A stretch of DNA of 64,000 nucleotides from positions 1,364,001 through 1,428,000 of the forward strand of contig NZ_CP143624.1 of assembly GCF_050038885.1 (NCBI RefSeq). Reading direction: 5' to 3'. The translations under genes were made by a program, and so were the position numbers. The DNA is from Myxococcus flavus (lineage in GTDB: Bacteria; Myxococcota; Myxococcia; Myxococcales; Myxococcaceae). The notes below the pieces were generated by a model, which saw only the letters and a list, made by a program, of their open reading frames with translations, was not told the DNA's origin and ran no database searches. Numbering within the stretch: position 1 is the stretch's first letter; each line of letters opens with the position of its first letter. Of this stretch, positions 29,248-37,739 are shown piece by piece.

Positions 29248-29802
29248 ATGAAGATTCGAGCCCTGCTCACCGCCGCCGCGCTGACCGCCACCCTGCCCGC
29301 CCTGGCCCAGGATGCCGCAGGGACGCCGCCCCCGGCGGAGAAGAAGACGCCTCCCAAGGGCCAGACGGCCAAGGCCCTGCTGAAGGATGCCCAGGGCAAG
29401 GACGTGGGCGAGGTCACCTTCGAGCAGACCAAGAACGGCGTGCTCATCAAGGGCAAGCTGAGCAACCTGCCGCCGGGCCAGCACGCGTTCCACGTCCATG
29501 AGGTGGGCAAGTGCGAGGCGCCCGGCTTCACCACGGCCGGCGGCCACTTCAACCCGACCAAGAAGGCCCATGGACTGCTGGCGCCGAAGGGGAAGCACCA
29601 CGGCGACCTGCCCAACCTCTACGTGAGCCAGGACGGCACGGTGCAGTTCGACATCTTCTCCCAGAACGGCCTCACCGTGAAGTCCATGTTCGACAAGGAC
29701 GGCTCCTCGGTGATGGTGCACGCCAAGGAGGATGACTACCACTCCGACCCGACCGGCGACGCGGGCGGCCGCATCGCCTGCGGCGTGGTGGAGAAGTCGT
29801 AG
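29248..29802 (+). CDS. sodC: Cu/Zn superoxide dismutase
   Basis: A 184-residue periplasmic enzyme with signal peptide MKIRALLTAAALTATLPALA cleaved before QDAAG. Metal ligands appear in HAFHVHEVGKCEAPG (two copper His), GGHFNPTKKAHG (His bridging copper and zinc), HHGDLPNL (zinc Asp) and VMVHAKEDDYHSDP (copper His). Disulfide cysteines are in KCEAPG and RIACGVVEKS. It removes superoxide in the envelope. AAGGAGGAAGG upstream fixes the ATG at 29248. A convergent hairpin separates it from the vWA gene. Confidence 0.95.
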   Translation: MKIRALLTAAALTATLPALAQDAAGTPPPAEKKTPPKGQTAKALLKDAQGKDVGEVTFEQTKNGVLIKGKLSNLPPGQHAFHVHEVGKCEAPGFTTAGGHFNPTKKAHGLLAPKGKHHGDLPNLYVSQDGTVQFDIFSQNGLTVKSMFDKDGSSVMVHAKEDDYHSDPTGDAGGRIACGVVEKS

Positions 29803-29826
29803 TCCGGCAGCGCGCCGGAAGCGGCA

Positions 29827-29856
29827 GGTGCCTCTCCCTCATCCGGGAGAGGCACC
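29827..29856. terminator. Bidirectional terminator between sodC and the vWA gene
   Basis: GGTGCCTCTCCC (29827-29838) and GGGAGAGGCACC (29845-29856) form a perfect 12-bp stem with a 6-nt loop, 3 bp before the stop of the convergent vWA gene. Confidence 0.8.
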
Positions 29857-29859
29857 GCC

Positions 29860-32139
29860 TCACACGTAGCCGAAGCGGCGGCGCGCGAACCACTCCGCGC
29901 CGAGCAGCGCGATGAGCGCCACCAGGTAGTACCAGCGGTCCCACAGCGGCTGGTCCCGGGCGCGCCCCACCTCCACCACCGGCGGATCCAACAGCGGCAC
30001 CTCCGGCAGGCCATCCTGCGGCAGCGAGTACGACTTGCCGCCCGTCACCTTCGCGATCTGCGCCATCAACTCCGGCCGCACCGAGGCGTCCGACAGCTCG
30101 GGCCCCACCGCGCGCACGGCCACCGCGTCCTCGCCCTTGCCCAGGTCCGTCTCGCCCTTCTTCGCGCTGGCCAGCAGCTTGTACGGCCCGGGCTCGGGGG
30201 GCTCGAACTCCAGCCGCACCACGCCGTCCGTGCCCGTGGTCCCCGTCTGCACCGCCACCGGCCGCTGCGTCGCGACGGAGAAGAGCTCCACCCGCACCTG
30301 CGCGTCCTGGGCCGGCTGGTAGTCCGCCATCCGCGCCTGGACGACGACGCCCACGGGCCGGCCCGGCTCCACCGACGGCGGGTCCGCCGTCACCTTCAGC
30401 GTCGTCAGGTCCGGGTCCCTCACCAGCCACCGCAGCGCGTTGCCCCAGAAGCGGTCATACGCGCGGCTGGGCGAGCCATCCTTGTGCGCCGCGAAGGCCC
30501 AGTACCAGGACGCATCCGTGGCCATCACCAGCGAGCGGCCCCGGCCGTAGTCCCACACCGCCACCAGCGGCGCGTTCTTCCCGCCCACCGTCAGGTGCGG
30601 ATGGTCCATCAGCACCGTGGCGCCCGGGCGCGCCTGCGTGAGGTTGGCGCCGGGAATGGGCGGCAGCTCGGCCCACGCCGCCTCCGTGCTGGCCGCGCCC
30701 ATGCCAATGGCCGTCACCGGGTGACGCAGGCCCTCGGGCGTCAGGCGCGGCTTGAAGGGCTCCGGGTTGGCCGGGCCCGCGGCCGCCACGGGCAGCGCCT
30801 CCATCAACGTGGGCATGGTGGCGCGGCCCTCGCCCAGCACGCTGTCGCCGCCAATCATCACGAAGGCGCCGCCGTTGTGGACGTAGCGCTCCAGGTTGCG
30901 CTCGTACTCGGCGATGGAAAGCGACGGGTCCGAGTGCCCGAAGTTCTGGAAGATGACGACGTCGAAGGTGTCCAGCTTCGTGTCGAAAATCTCCTCCATG
31001 GGGAACGGGATGAGGGACAGCTCGCGCTGGTCGTTCACCACGCCCGGGTCGTCCGACAGCGTCCGGAGGATGTAGAAGGACACCAGGTCCACGTTGGCGT
31101 CCTGGCGCAGGAGGCCGCGCAGGTAGCGCTCGTCCCAGGAAGGCCGGCCCACCACCAGCAGCACGCGCACGCGGTCCCGAATCACCTTGAGCGTGAAGGA
31201 GCGGGTGTTGTTGTCCGCCACCGCTTCGCCCGGGAAGGTGGGCACCGTCACCGTGTAGACGAAGCGCCCCGTCTGGTCCGGCGTGAAGGTGAAGGCCACG
31301 GGCTTGACGTCGTCCGCGGACTCCATCCGCACCACCTTGTTCGCGACCGTCTTGCCTTCCTGGCTGAGCACCACCGGGATGTCCTGCCCGGCGAAGCCGC
31401 GGCCGTGAATCTCCACCTCGACGGTGAGCGAGTTGCGCACGAAGGCGAAGTCATCCACCTTCAGCCCCTCCACGGCGACGTCCTTGAGCGTCTCCTGCCC
31501 CACGGTGAAGGTGGAGACGGGGACGTTCAGGTCCGCCAGCGCCGCGCGCGCCCGGCCCACCACGCCCGCCTTGAGCTCGGTGTTGTCCGCGCCGTCGCTG
31601 AACAGCAGCACGCCGGACAGCTTGCGCGAGCCCTGCCCCGCGCCCGCGGCGGCGCGCACCGCGGCGAGCAGGTCCGTGGTGCCCGCGCGCGCGGGCGTCT
31701 TCAGCGAGTCGACCGTCGCCGGAGCCAGCTCCGGGTCGAAGCCGTACACCTCCACCGTGAAGCGGTCCTGCAGCTCCGCCAGCCGCGGCGCAGCGCGCTC
31801 CAGGAAGGCGGCCACCTCCTCGGAGCGCGTGCGTCCGCCCACCTCGGCGGGGAAGCTCATGGACGCGGAGCGGTCCACCAGCACCGCCACGCGGTTCTTC
31901 ATCCGCGCCACCTGCAGGTGGCGGATGCCGGGCTCCAGCAGGAAGAAGAGCGCGGCCACGCCCGCCCCGGCCCTCAGGGCCCAGAGGAGGACGCGGCGCC
32001 CGCGCGAGGGCTCGCGGCGAACGCCCCAGGCGGCCAGCGCCACGCCCAGCACCAGGCCCAGGGCGAGCAGGACCAGCGCCCACGGCGGCAATGGCGAGAG
32101 GGTGACGAGCTTCCAGGCGTTGAACGTGGGGGAGTTCAT
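29860..32139 (-). CDS. vWA-domain membrane protein with glutamine-amidotransferase-like domain
   Basis: A 759-residue protein. Two N-terminal membrane helices (about 18-36 and 47-66), then a von Willebrand A domain with MIDAS motif DRSASMS (about residue 90) and TTDLLAAVRAA. Ig-like segments follow. Next is a class-I amidotransferase-like fold (VRVLLVVGRPSWDERYLRGLL, VVIFQNFGHSDPS, GGAFVMIGGDSVLGEG) without an obvious catalytic Cys, and a final membrane helix (YYLVALIALLGAEWFARRRFG). Such proteins belong to the MoxR/DUF58/Bat-like clusters of unknown envelope function. Here only this gene and the DUF4159 gene 27 bp upstream are present on the strand. Confidence 0.87.
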   Translation of the reverse strand: MNSPTFNAWKLVTLSPLPPWALVLLALGLVLGVALAAWGVRREPSRGRRVLLWALRAGAGVAALFFLLEPGIRHLQVARMKNRVAVLVDRSASMSFPAEVGGRTRSEEVAAFLERAAPRLAELQDRFTVEVYGFDPELAPATVDSLKTPARAGTTDLLAAVRAAAGAGQGSRKLSGVLLFSDGADNTELKAGVVGRARAALADLNVPVSTFTVGQETLKDVAVEGLKVDDFAFVRNSLTVEVEIHGRGFAGQDIPVVLSQEGKTVANKVVRMESADDVKPVAFTFTPDQTGRFVYTVTVPTFPGEAVADNNTRSFTLKVIRDRVRVLLVVGRPSWDERYLRGLLRQDANVDLVSFYILRTLSDDPGVVNDQRELSLIPFPMEEIFDTKLDTFDVVIFQNFGHSDPSLSIAEYERNLERYVHNGGAFVMIGGDSVLGEGRATMPTLMEALPVAAAGPANPEPFKPRLTPEGLRHPVTAIGMGAASTEAAWAELPPIPGANLTQARPGATVLMDHPHLTVGGKNAPLVAVWDYGRGRSLVMATDASWYWAFAAHKDGSPSRAYDRFWGNALRWLVRDPDLTTLKVTADPPSVEPGRPVGVVVQARMADYQPAQDAQVRVELFSVATQRPVAVQTGTTGTDGVVRLEFEPPEPGPYKLLASAKKGETDLGKGEDAVAVRAVGPELSDASVRPELMAQIAKVTGGKSYSLPQDGLPEVPLLDPPVVEVGRARDQPLWDRWYYLVALIALLGAEWFARRRFGYV

Positions 32140-32166
32140 CCAGGCTTTCGGCGGAGGGCCTGTGCT

Positions 32167-32925
32167 TCAGCGCCGCTTGTTGAGGATGAGCGGCAGGTGG
32201 ACGGCATCGTCCTTGTAGTCCAGGCAGAGGGCATACATGCAGACGTTGATGCCCAGCCGCACCGCCAGCTCGCGCTGGGGCTCGCCGCCCGGGGAGACGT
32301 CGAACTCGTAGTCGCCCGACTCGTTGCGGCTCCACGCCCCGGCCAGGTCGTTCTGCGAGTACAGCACCGCGGCGCGCTTGCCCAGGTTGCAGCCCATCAG
32401 CTGGGGCTTGTTGAGCAGCCGCCCGGGCGCCGCGTCCAGCAGGAAGAAGGACTTGAACACCACGTGCTTCGAGGGGACCTCCGCCAGCGGGCTCTGCGGC
32501 AGCACCCGCGCCATCTCCCGGCGGAAGGACGCGTCGAAGCCGGCGCCGTCGCTGGCGTCGTTGGCGTCCGCCAGCATGAAGCCGCCGTAGGTCAGGTAGC
32601 GCCGCAGGTTGGCCACCTCCGCGTCCTCCAGCGGGGGGAACTCCCCCTCGCCGCCGAAGTAGAGGAACGGGTACTCGAAGAGGTCCGGCGAGCTGAGGGG
32701 AAAGGGGCGCGCGTCCGGCACGACTTCCACGGAGGTGCGGCGCTGCAGCTCCCAGGCGATGCGGCGCAGACCGGACAGCCGCGTGTCCCAGCGGCCCTTG
32801 TGCCGGGCCACCGCGGGGATGAAGCGGTTCTTCTCACCGAAGGCATGCGCCCGCCGGGCCAGCAACGGGGCGAGCGCGGCGGTGCCGAGCAGGAGGTTTC
32901 GACGGGTCAGACGCCGCGCGGACAT
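32167..32925 (-). CDS. DUF4159 protein with twin-arginine-like signal
   Basis: A 252-residue protein whose N-terminus LTRRNLLLGTAALAPLLARRAHA looks like a Tat signal. The body matches DUF4159: FEYPFLYFGGEGEFPP, LRRYLTYGGFMLADAND and a late NVCMYALCLDYKDDAVH segment. DUF4159 proteins travel with vWA and MoxR genes and are thought to be periplasmic accessory subunits; function unknown. It is first in a two-gene unit with the vWA gene. Divergent from a small membrane protein gene, with overlapping inverted repeats between them. Confidence 0.87.
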   Translation of the reverse strand: MSARRLTRRNLLLGTAALAPLLARRAHAFGEKNRFIPAVARHKGRWDTRLSGLRRIAWELQRRTSVEVVPDARPFPLSSPDLFEYPFLYFGGEGEFPPLEDAEVANLRRYLTYGGFMLADANDASDGAGFDASFRREMARVLPQSPLAEVPSKHVVFKSFFLLDAAPGRLLNKPQLMGCNLGKRAAVLYSQNDLAGAWSRNESGDYEFDVSPGGEPQRELAVRLGINVCMYALCLDYKDDAVHLPLILNKRR

Positions 32926-32928
32926 AGG

Positions 32929-32972
32929 GCGTATCTATATACCGTCGACGCAGATACGCATTCCCCGGTATA
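32929..32972. promoter_or_regulatory. Interleaved inverted repeats in a divergent promoter
   Basis: GCGTATCT (32929-32936) is inverted as AGATACGC (32952-32959); TATACCG (32938-32944) is inverted as CGGTATA (32966-32972). The two nested pairs fill the 57-bp gap between divergent genes and overlap the candidate -10 of the plus-strand gene, so a repressor-type operator is plausible. Confidence 0.5.
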
Positions 32973-32974
32973 GA
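32969..32974 (+). promoter_or_regulatory. Candidate -10 element (TATAGA) of a leaderless start
   Basis: TATAGA ends 8 bp before the ATG at 32983; no ribosome-binding sequence lies between. Inference. Confidence 0.35.
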
Positions 32975-32982
32975 ACCGCATC

Positions 32983-33246
32983 ATGGCGAAAGGCGGACAA
33001 ACGCCCCCGGCGCCCGGCTCGGCGGAGGTGCAGGCCGCCTGGGCCCGCAAGGAGGCCGGCGACGTGGCCGGCGCGCGGCGCGACGCCGAGCGAATCCTCG
33101 CGGGCACCCCCTCCCCCGAGGACCGCGCGGAGGCGGAGGCGCTGCTGCGGCGCACCGCCACGCCGCGCGCCCTGTACGGCTTCGCGCTCCTCGGCGCCGC
33201 CGTGTTCGTGCTGCTGCTGGTACTCGCAATCGTCCGATACGCGTAA
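32983..33246 (+). CDS. Small TPR-like single-pass membrane protein
   Basis: An 87-residue protein: a helical charged N-terminus (AWARKEAGDVAGARRDAERIL, half a TPR-like hairpin) and a C-terminal membrane helix (FALLGAAVFVLLLVLAIVRYA). No known function. It starts at ATG 32983 and is followed 32 bp later by a multi-pass membrane protein gene, possibly in the same transcript. Confidence 0.75.
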   Translation: MAKGGQTPPAPGSAEVQAAWARKEAGDVAGARRDAERILAGTPSPEDRAEAEALLRRTATPRALYGFALLGAAVFVLLLVLAIVRYA

Positions 33247-33278
33247 GCTCCGGCGGACCGCATCAAGGAGAATCAGCG

Positions 33279-33983
33279 ATGGAAGGCCTCCTCCAGGCCC
33301 TCGGGGCGTACCAGACGTTCAACCCTCCCGGCTGGGTGGCCATCTACCGGCTGCTGCCCATGTGGGCCGGCATCGTGTGTTGTGTCGTGGGCGTGACGTT
33401 GCTCGTGGCCGGCGGCGGCAGGCTGTTCCGCGTGCTGGCGGGCCCCATCGGCGCGCTGCTGGGCCTGCTGTGGACGCCCATCATCGTCCTCAAGCTGGGC
33501 CTGCCGGACGTGGCCCGGATGGCCACCATCGTCGCCGCCGTGCTGATGGCGCTGGGCTTCCTGCTGCCCACGGCCATCACCTTCCTGGGCGTGGGCGTGC
33601 CCCTGGGCCTGCTGGCCGGGCAGATTGCCGGACAGCAGGACTTCCTCCTGGGCTTCGTCCCCGGCTTCATCATCGGCGGCCTGGTGGGCGCGCTGCTGCA
33701 ACGCGCCGTGGCCGCGGTGGTGGCGTCCGCGGTGGGCGGGTGGCTGCTCGTCATCGGGGCGCTCTCCGCGTTGCACCAGTTCGGCAGCGTGGTGGAGGCG
33801 GTGGCCAGCAAGCCCTGGGGCGTCATCATCGCCGCGGCCCTCTTCGCCGTGGCCGGCGCGGTGTACCAGCTGGCCGTCCGGCCTTCCCCCGAGGAAGCGG
33901 ACAAGCTGCGAGCCGAGAAGGAACGGGTAAAACAGCGCCAGGCGGAGCAACATGCGCTCGAAAAGCGGTGGGGGGTCAAGTAA
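33279..33983 (+). CDS. Multi-pass membrane protein (DUF4203/TMEM198-like)
   Basis: A 234-residue protein with about seven hydrophobic helices rich in Gly/Ala and the repeated pattern of TMEM198-type proteins (AGPIGALLGLLWTPIIVL, GVGVPLGLLAGQIAGQQD, GFVPGFIIGGLVGALLQ). A charged coiled tail follows (EEADKLRAEKERVKQRQAEQ). Role unknown. AAGGAGAA at 33265-33272 supports the ATG at 33279. Confidence 0.78.
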   Translation: MEGLLQALGAYQTFNPPGWVAIYRLLPMWAGIVCCVVGVTLLVAGGGRLFRVLAGPIGALLGLLWTPIIVLKLGLPDVARMATIVAAVLMALGFLLPTAITFLGVGVPLGLLAGQIAGQQDFLLGFVPGFIIGGLVGALLQRAVAAVVASAVGGWLLVIGALSALHQFGSVVEAVASKPWGVIIAAALFAVAGAVYQLAVRPSPEEADKLRAEKERVKQRQAEQHALEKRWGVK

Positions 33984-34062
33984 CCCCCGTTCCCCTCTGG
34001 CCGCGCTTTACGTCCACCTGCCCGGGGCGTAGATTCCGCCGCCTTTCCCCCCGGAAGGATTG

Positions 34063-35496
34063 ATGGGTCAGGCCAGGCGCAAGGAGAAGCAGGACCAGTC
34101 CCCCACGGAGCCCGCTCCCCGGCAGGAGCCTCCCACGGGCACCGCGTGGGTGAAGCCGAGCGGACTGACGCGCAAGGGGTGGGCCGGGCTCGTCGGCCTC
34201 ATCCTCGTCATCCAGTTCCCGCTCATCCACTACGCCCTGATGCGGGGCGAGGCGAAGGTGTCGGCGAAGCTGCCCTACGCCCAGGACTTCTCCGACCCCG
34301 GCGTGGTGCGGCGCGACTTCTTCTCCACCGGAGGCTACTGGCGCGTGGTGCAGGGCGAGCTGCTGGCACCGGGCGTGAAGAACAACCCACTCTGGCTGCA
34401 GGCGCCCCTGCCGGATGACGTGGCCGTCGAGTTCGACGTGCGCTCCGAGCTCCCCGCCGGGGACATCCGGCTGGAGCTCTTCGGCAACGGCGTGGACCCG
34501 TCCTCCGGCTACATCCTGGTGCAGGGCGGGTGGAACAACTCCATGTCCGTCATCGCCCGGCGGGACATGGGCGCGCCCTCGCTGGACGTGCTCCGGCGCC
34601 GGGCCGCGCGCAAGGGCCAGGAGAACGTGGACCTGAAGTCCAGCGGCATCTTCAAGAAGGACACGAAGGTGCGGGTGGAAGCGCGGGGCATGCCGGTGCA
34701 GGCGGGCCGTACGTACCACTGGCGCGTCGAGCGCCGGGGCTCACTGCTGCGCTGGTTCGTGGACGGTGAGCTGATGCTGGAGCTGGATGACCCGTACCCG
34801 CTCAAGGGGCCGGGCCAGGACCGGCTGGGCCTGTCCGGCTTCGAGTCGCAGATCTTCTTCGACAACCTGAGGGTGGACACCCCGGACCGGCTGCCCTTCA
34901 CGCCGGCGCAGCGCGCCCCCACGCCACCTCCGGGCCCCTTCGCGGACGACTTCAACCGCGACACGCTGGGCGACGCGTGGAACGTCACCAACCCCTCCGC
35001 GGTGAAGCTGGTGGACGGCGCGCTGGTGGTGGAGCTGATGCACAACCGGCCGGTGTGGCTGAAGCAGCCCATTCCCACCAACGCCGTCATCGAGTTCGAC
35101 GCCTGGACGGACAGCCCGGAGGGCGACATCAAGGTGGAGGCGTGGGGTGACGGCCGCTCCTTCTACGCGGGCGACCTGCGGCTGCAGTACACCGCCACCG
35201 GCTACGTCTTCATCTTCGGTGGCTGGCGCAACAGCCAGTCCGCCATCGCCCGGCAGAACGAGCACACGAACGACCGGGCGGTGCGCGACGGCGCCGCGGT
35301 GGTGCCCGGCAAGCGCCACCACATCAAGATTACCCGCAGTGGCGGCACCCTGGCGTGGGAGCTGGACGGACAGCCCTTCCTCACGCTCAAGGACCCCGCC
35401 CCGCTGGAGGGGCCGCGCAATCAGTACTTCGGCTTCTCTGGCTGGAAGACCCGGGTCCACTTCGACAACTTGAAGATTCAGCCGCTCGCCCCCTAG
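34063..35496 (+). CDS. Membrane-anchored protein with two LamG-like jelly-roll domains
   Basis: A 477-residue protein: basic cytoplasmic tail, one membrane helix (GWAGLVGLILVIQFPLIHYAL, about 42-64), then two similar domains of about 200 residues. Each starts with a DF(S/N) strand, has a VxxxLW/PVWLK(A)PxP strand, a VEFD/IEFD strand, a GYI/VLVFxGGWxNSxS(V/A)IAR core and ends with GLSGF or GFSGW ... (F)FDNL(R/K). This is the concanavalin-like fold used in sugar-binding or structural proteins. Internal duplication is clear. GGAAGGA lies just upstream of ATG 34063; TTG 34060 is an alternative. Likely faces the periplasm. Confidence 0.8.
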   Translation: MGQARRKEKQDQSPTEPAPRQEPPTGTAWVKPSGLTRKGWAGLVGLILVIQFPLIHYALMRGEAKVSAKLPYAQDFSDPGVVRRDFFSTGGYWRVVQGELLAPGVKNNPLWLQAPLPDDVAVEFDVRSELPAGDIRLELFGNGVDPSSGYILVQGGWNNSMSVIARRDMGAPSLDVLRRRAARKGQENVDLKSSGIFKKDTKVRVEARGMPVQAGRTYHWRVERRGSLLRWFVDGELMLELDDPYPLKGPGQDRLGLSGFESQIFFDNLRVDTPDRLPFTPAQRAPTPPPGPFADDFNRDTLGDAWNVTNPSAVKLVDGALVVELMHNRPVWLKQPIPTNAVIEFDAWTDSPEGDIKVEAWGDGRSFYAGDLRLQYTATGYVFIFGGWRNSQSAIARQNEHTNDRAVRDGAAVVPGKRHHIKITRSGGTLAWELDGQPFLTLKDPAPLEGPRNQYFGFSGWKTRVHFDNLKIQPLAP

Positions 35497-35515
35497 CGGC
35501 GAAGGAAAGTCACAC

Positions 35516-37084
35516 GTGCGCAGAGTAGGCATCTTCGGCTGGGGCGTCGTCGCCCCCCGGTCCAGGAACATCGAGGCGTTCGAGCGCAACCTCTCGTCCG
35601 CCGAAAGCTGGCTGTCGCCCTTCAACGGGTTCGGCCCCGACAACTTCCTCGTCGGCATGCCGGAGTTCGACCTGGCCGACTACAAGCCCTGGATTGATGC
35701 CCGCTTCCCGGGCAGCCGCTTCTCGCAGCTCGAGCGGAAGATGGGCATGCCGACGCAGTACGCCATCGGCGCCTTCATCCAGTCGCTCTCGCAGAACCCG
35801 GGGCTGGAGCAGGAGCTGCAGGCCCTGGGGCCCCGCGCCCACGCCTACGTGGGCACCGGCCTGGGGGACCTGCCCACCATCCGCTCCATCTCCCTGGACC
35901 TGTACCGCGCCCAGCGCCGCTGGGACCGCTTCTGGTCCGCGCCCGAGCGCAACAGCGCCCTGCGGCAGTGGCGCGAGACGCAGGAGCCGCTCCCCGGGCT
36001 GCCGCCCGAGCCGTCCACGGTGGACGAGGCCACGCGCGACGAGGCCGAGGACGCGTGGTGGCAGTTCTGGGCGGCGCGCTCGCCGGAGCTGCGCGAGTAC
36101 CTGGCGGAGCTGCGCGAAATCGAGGCCATTGGCGTGCCGGACGACGGCGACGTGGAGTCCGCCAAGCTGGCCGTCATCAAGGAGAAGCGCACCCGCAACG
36201 CCAGGCTCCAGAAGAAGTGGATGGCGCCGGAGCCACCGTGGAACGCGGTGTCCTCCAACGTGCTGTGGAACATCCACAACACGCCCGCCTCGCAGATTTC
36301 GATGATGGGGCGCATCACCGGCATGACGTTCGCCCCGGTGGCCGCCTGCTCGTCCTTCGGCTACGGGCTGCGGCTGGCCATCAACGCCATCCAGTTGGAG
36401 CAGGCCAAGGCCGTCGTGCTGGGCATGACGGACCCGCCGCCCATGCCCCTCACGGTGGGCGGCTTCTACAACGCCCGCGTCATCTCCGCGGACGCCGCCA
36501 TCTCCAAGCCCCTCACCGCGCTGCGCGGCACGCACATCGCGGGAGGCTCGGTGGTGTGGGTGCTCGGTGACCTGGAGCACTTCACGGCCAAGGGCTTCAA
36601 GCCGCTGGGCATGGAGCCCATCGCGGTGGGCGTCACCGCGGACGCGGACCACATCATCACCCCGTCCAAGGAAGGGCCCACGCTGGCCATCCGCGAGGCG
36701 CTGGCCGCGTCTGGCTGCGCCCCCGAGGACGTGGGCAGCTGGGATTTGCACGCCACCGCCACGCCGGGCGACTTCCTGGAGGTGCAGAACCTGCGCGACG
36801 TGCTGCCCGACCAGGTGCTGATTACCGCGCGCAAGGGCACCTTCGGCCACGGCATGTCCGCGGGCGGCGGCTGGGAGCTGACGGCCCAGTACCTGGGCTA
36901 CGGCCAGGGCAAGGTGTTCCCCACGCCGCTGAAGGAAGCGGAGCTCAACAAGCAGATTTCCCGCGTCCACGGCCGCTTCGTCTTCGACGAGGCCGTCGCG
37001 GCGCCCGCGGGCTGCGCGGGCAAGCTGTCCATGGGCGTGGGCGGCATCAACGCCTGCGTCATCTCCCGCCCCTGGCCGAAGTAG
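35516..37084 (+). CDS. Beta-ketoacyl synthase family protein with large insertion
   Basis: A 522-residue thiolase-fold condensing enzyme with an intact catalytic triad: Cys278 in AACSSFGYG, His412 in WDLHATATPGD and His445 in TFGHGMSAGG. The C-terminal GGINACVI strand is also typical. It is about 100 residues longer than FabF; the extra segment, about residues 125-240, is charged and Trp-rich (RRWDRFWSAPERNS, DAWWQFWAARSPEL). No acyl-carrier protein or reductase is adjacent, so substrate and pathway are open. Start GTG 35516 has GAAGGAAAG at 35501-35509. Confidence 0.88.
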   Translation: MRRVGIFGWGVVAPRSRNIEAFERNLSSAESWLSPFNGFGPDNFLVGMPEFDLADYKPWIDARFPGSRFSQLERKMGMPTQYAIGAFIQSLSQNPGLEQELQALGPRAHAYVGTGLGDLPTIRSISLDLYRAQRRWDRFWSAPERNSALRQWRETQEPLPGLPPEPSTVDEATRDEAEDAWWQFWAARSPELREYLAELREIEAIGVPDDGDVESAKLAVIKEKRTRNARLQKKWMAPEPPWNAVSSNVLWNIHNTPASQISMMGRITGMTFAPVAACSSFGYGLRLAINAIQLEQAKAVVLGMTDPPPMPLTVGGFYNARVISADAAISKPLTALRGTHIAGGSVVWVLGDLEHFTAKGFKPLGMEPIAVGVTADADHIITPSKEGPTLAIREALAASGCAPEDVGSWDLHATATPGDFLEVQNLRDVLPDQVLITARKGTFGHGMSAGGGWELTAQYLGYGQGKVFPTPLKEAELNKQISRVHGRFVFDEAVAAPAGCAGKLSMGVGGINACVISRPWPK

Positions 37085-37102
37085 GGGCGGCGCGCCGCGA
37101 GG

Positions 37103-37654
37103 TTACGGGTGGGCGGCCAGCGCTTCCGCGTCGAAGCGCGCGGCCGCCTCCGGGTCGCTGCGGCGGAGGATTTCCAGCTCGATTTCCAGGTCGCGGAAGT
37201 AGTTCTGCTGCGTCGGCAGCGTGCCGCTGGCCTGGTTGTTGGCCACGGCCTGGACATAGTCCGCGTCCGAGTTGATTTCCTTGTCCACGTAGCCCACGCC
37301 CACGTACTGGCTGAGGCGGTCGCCGCGCATCACCCGCAGCGCCGTCCCGCCGCTAGCGAGGACGATGCCCTGCACGAGGAAGCGGGACGCGGTGCCCGGC
37401 CCCAGGCTGCCACCGCCCGAGTCCAGCCACTCCGTCTCCAGCACGTAGCGGCCCGGCATCTCCTTCCAGGAGTAGCCGTGGCTGCGCAGCACCTCCTGGA
37501 CGTGGGGCCACAGCTCCGCCAGCTCCTGGCGGTAGACGTGGTTGGCCGCCTTGTCGCGCAGGTAGTTCTTGCGCAGCGAGTTGGAGCAGCCAGAGAGCGC
37601 CACCAGCGTGGCGACGGCGAGACACACTCCCGCGAGGCGATGCGTGCGGTGCAT
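37103..37654 (-). CDS. Hypothetical lipoprotein
   Basis: A 183-residue protein with lipoprotein signal MHRTHRLAGVCLAVATLVAL and lipobox LSGC. The mature part has YLRDKAANHVYRQ, ELWPHVQEVLRSHGYSWKE and DLEIELEILRRSDPEAA; it resembles other myxobacterial lipoproteins of unknown role. The ATG at 37654 is preferred because GGAAGGGGG lies upstream and the signal starts there. It is convergent with the ketosynthase gene, 18 bp apart. Confidence 0.78.
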   Translation of the reverse strand: MHRTHRLAGVCLAVATLVALSGCSNSLRKNYLRDKAANHVYRQELAELWPHVQEVLRSHGYSWKEMPGRYVLETEWLDSGGGSLGPGTASRFLVQGIVLASGGTALRVMRGDRLSQYVGVGYVDKEINSDADYVQAVANNQASGTLPTQQNYFRDLEIELEILRRSDPEAAARFDAEALAAHP

Positions 37655-37739
37655 GAGGGCCCCCTTCCAGGTTCGAGGAGAACGGCCGGGCTGGCGCATC
37701 ATATCGCCAGTCACCGGCCGAACACCCTCCCCCCCGCCG

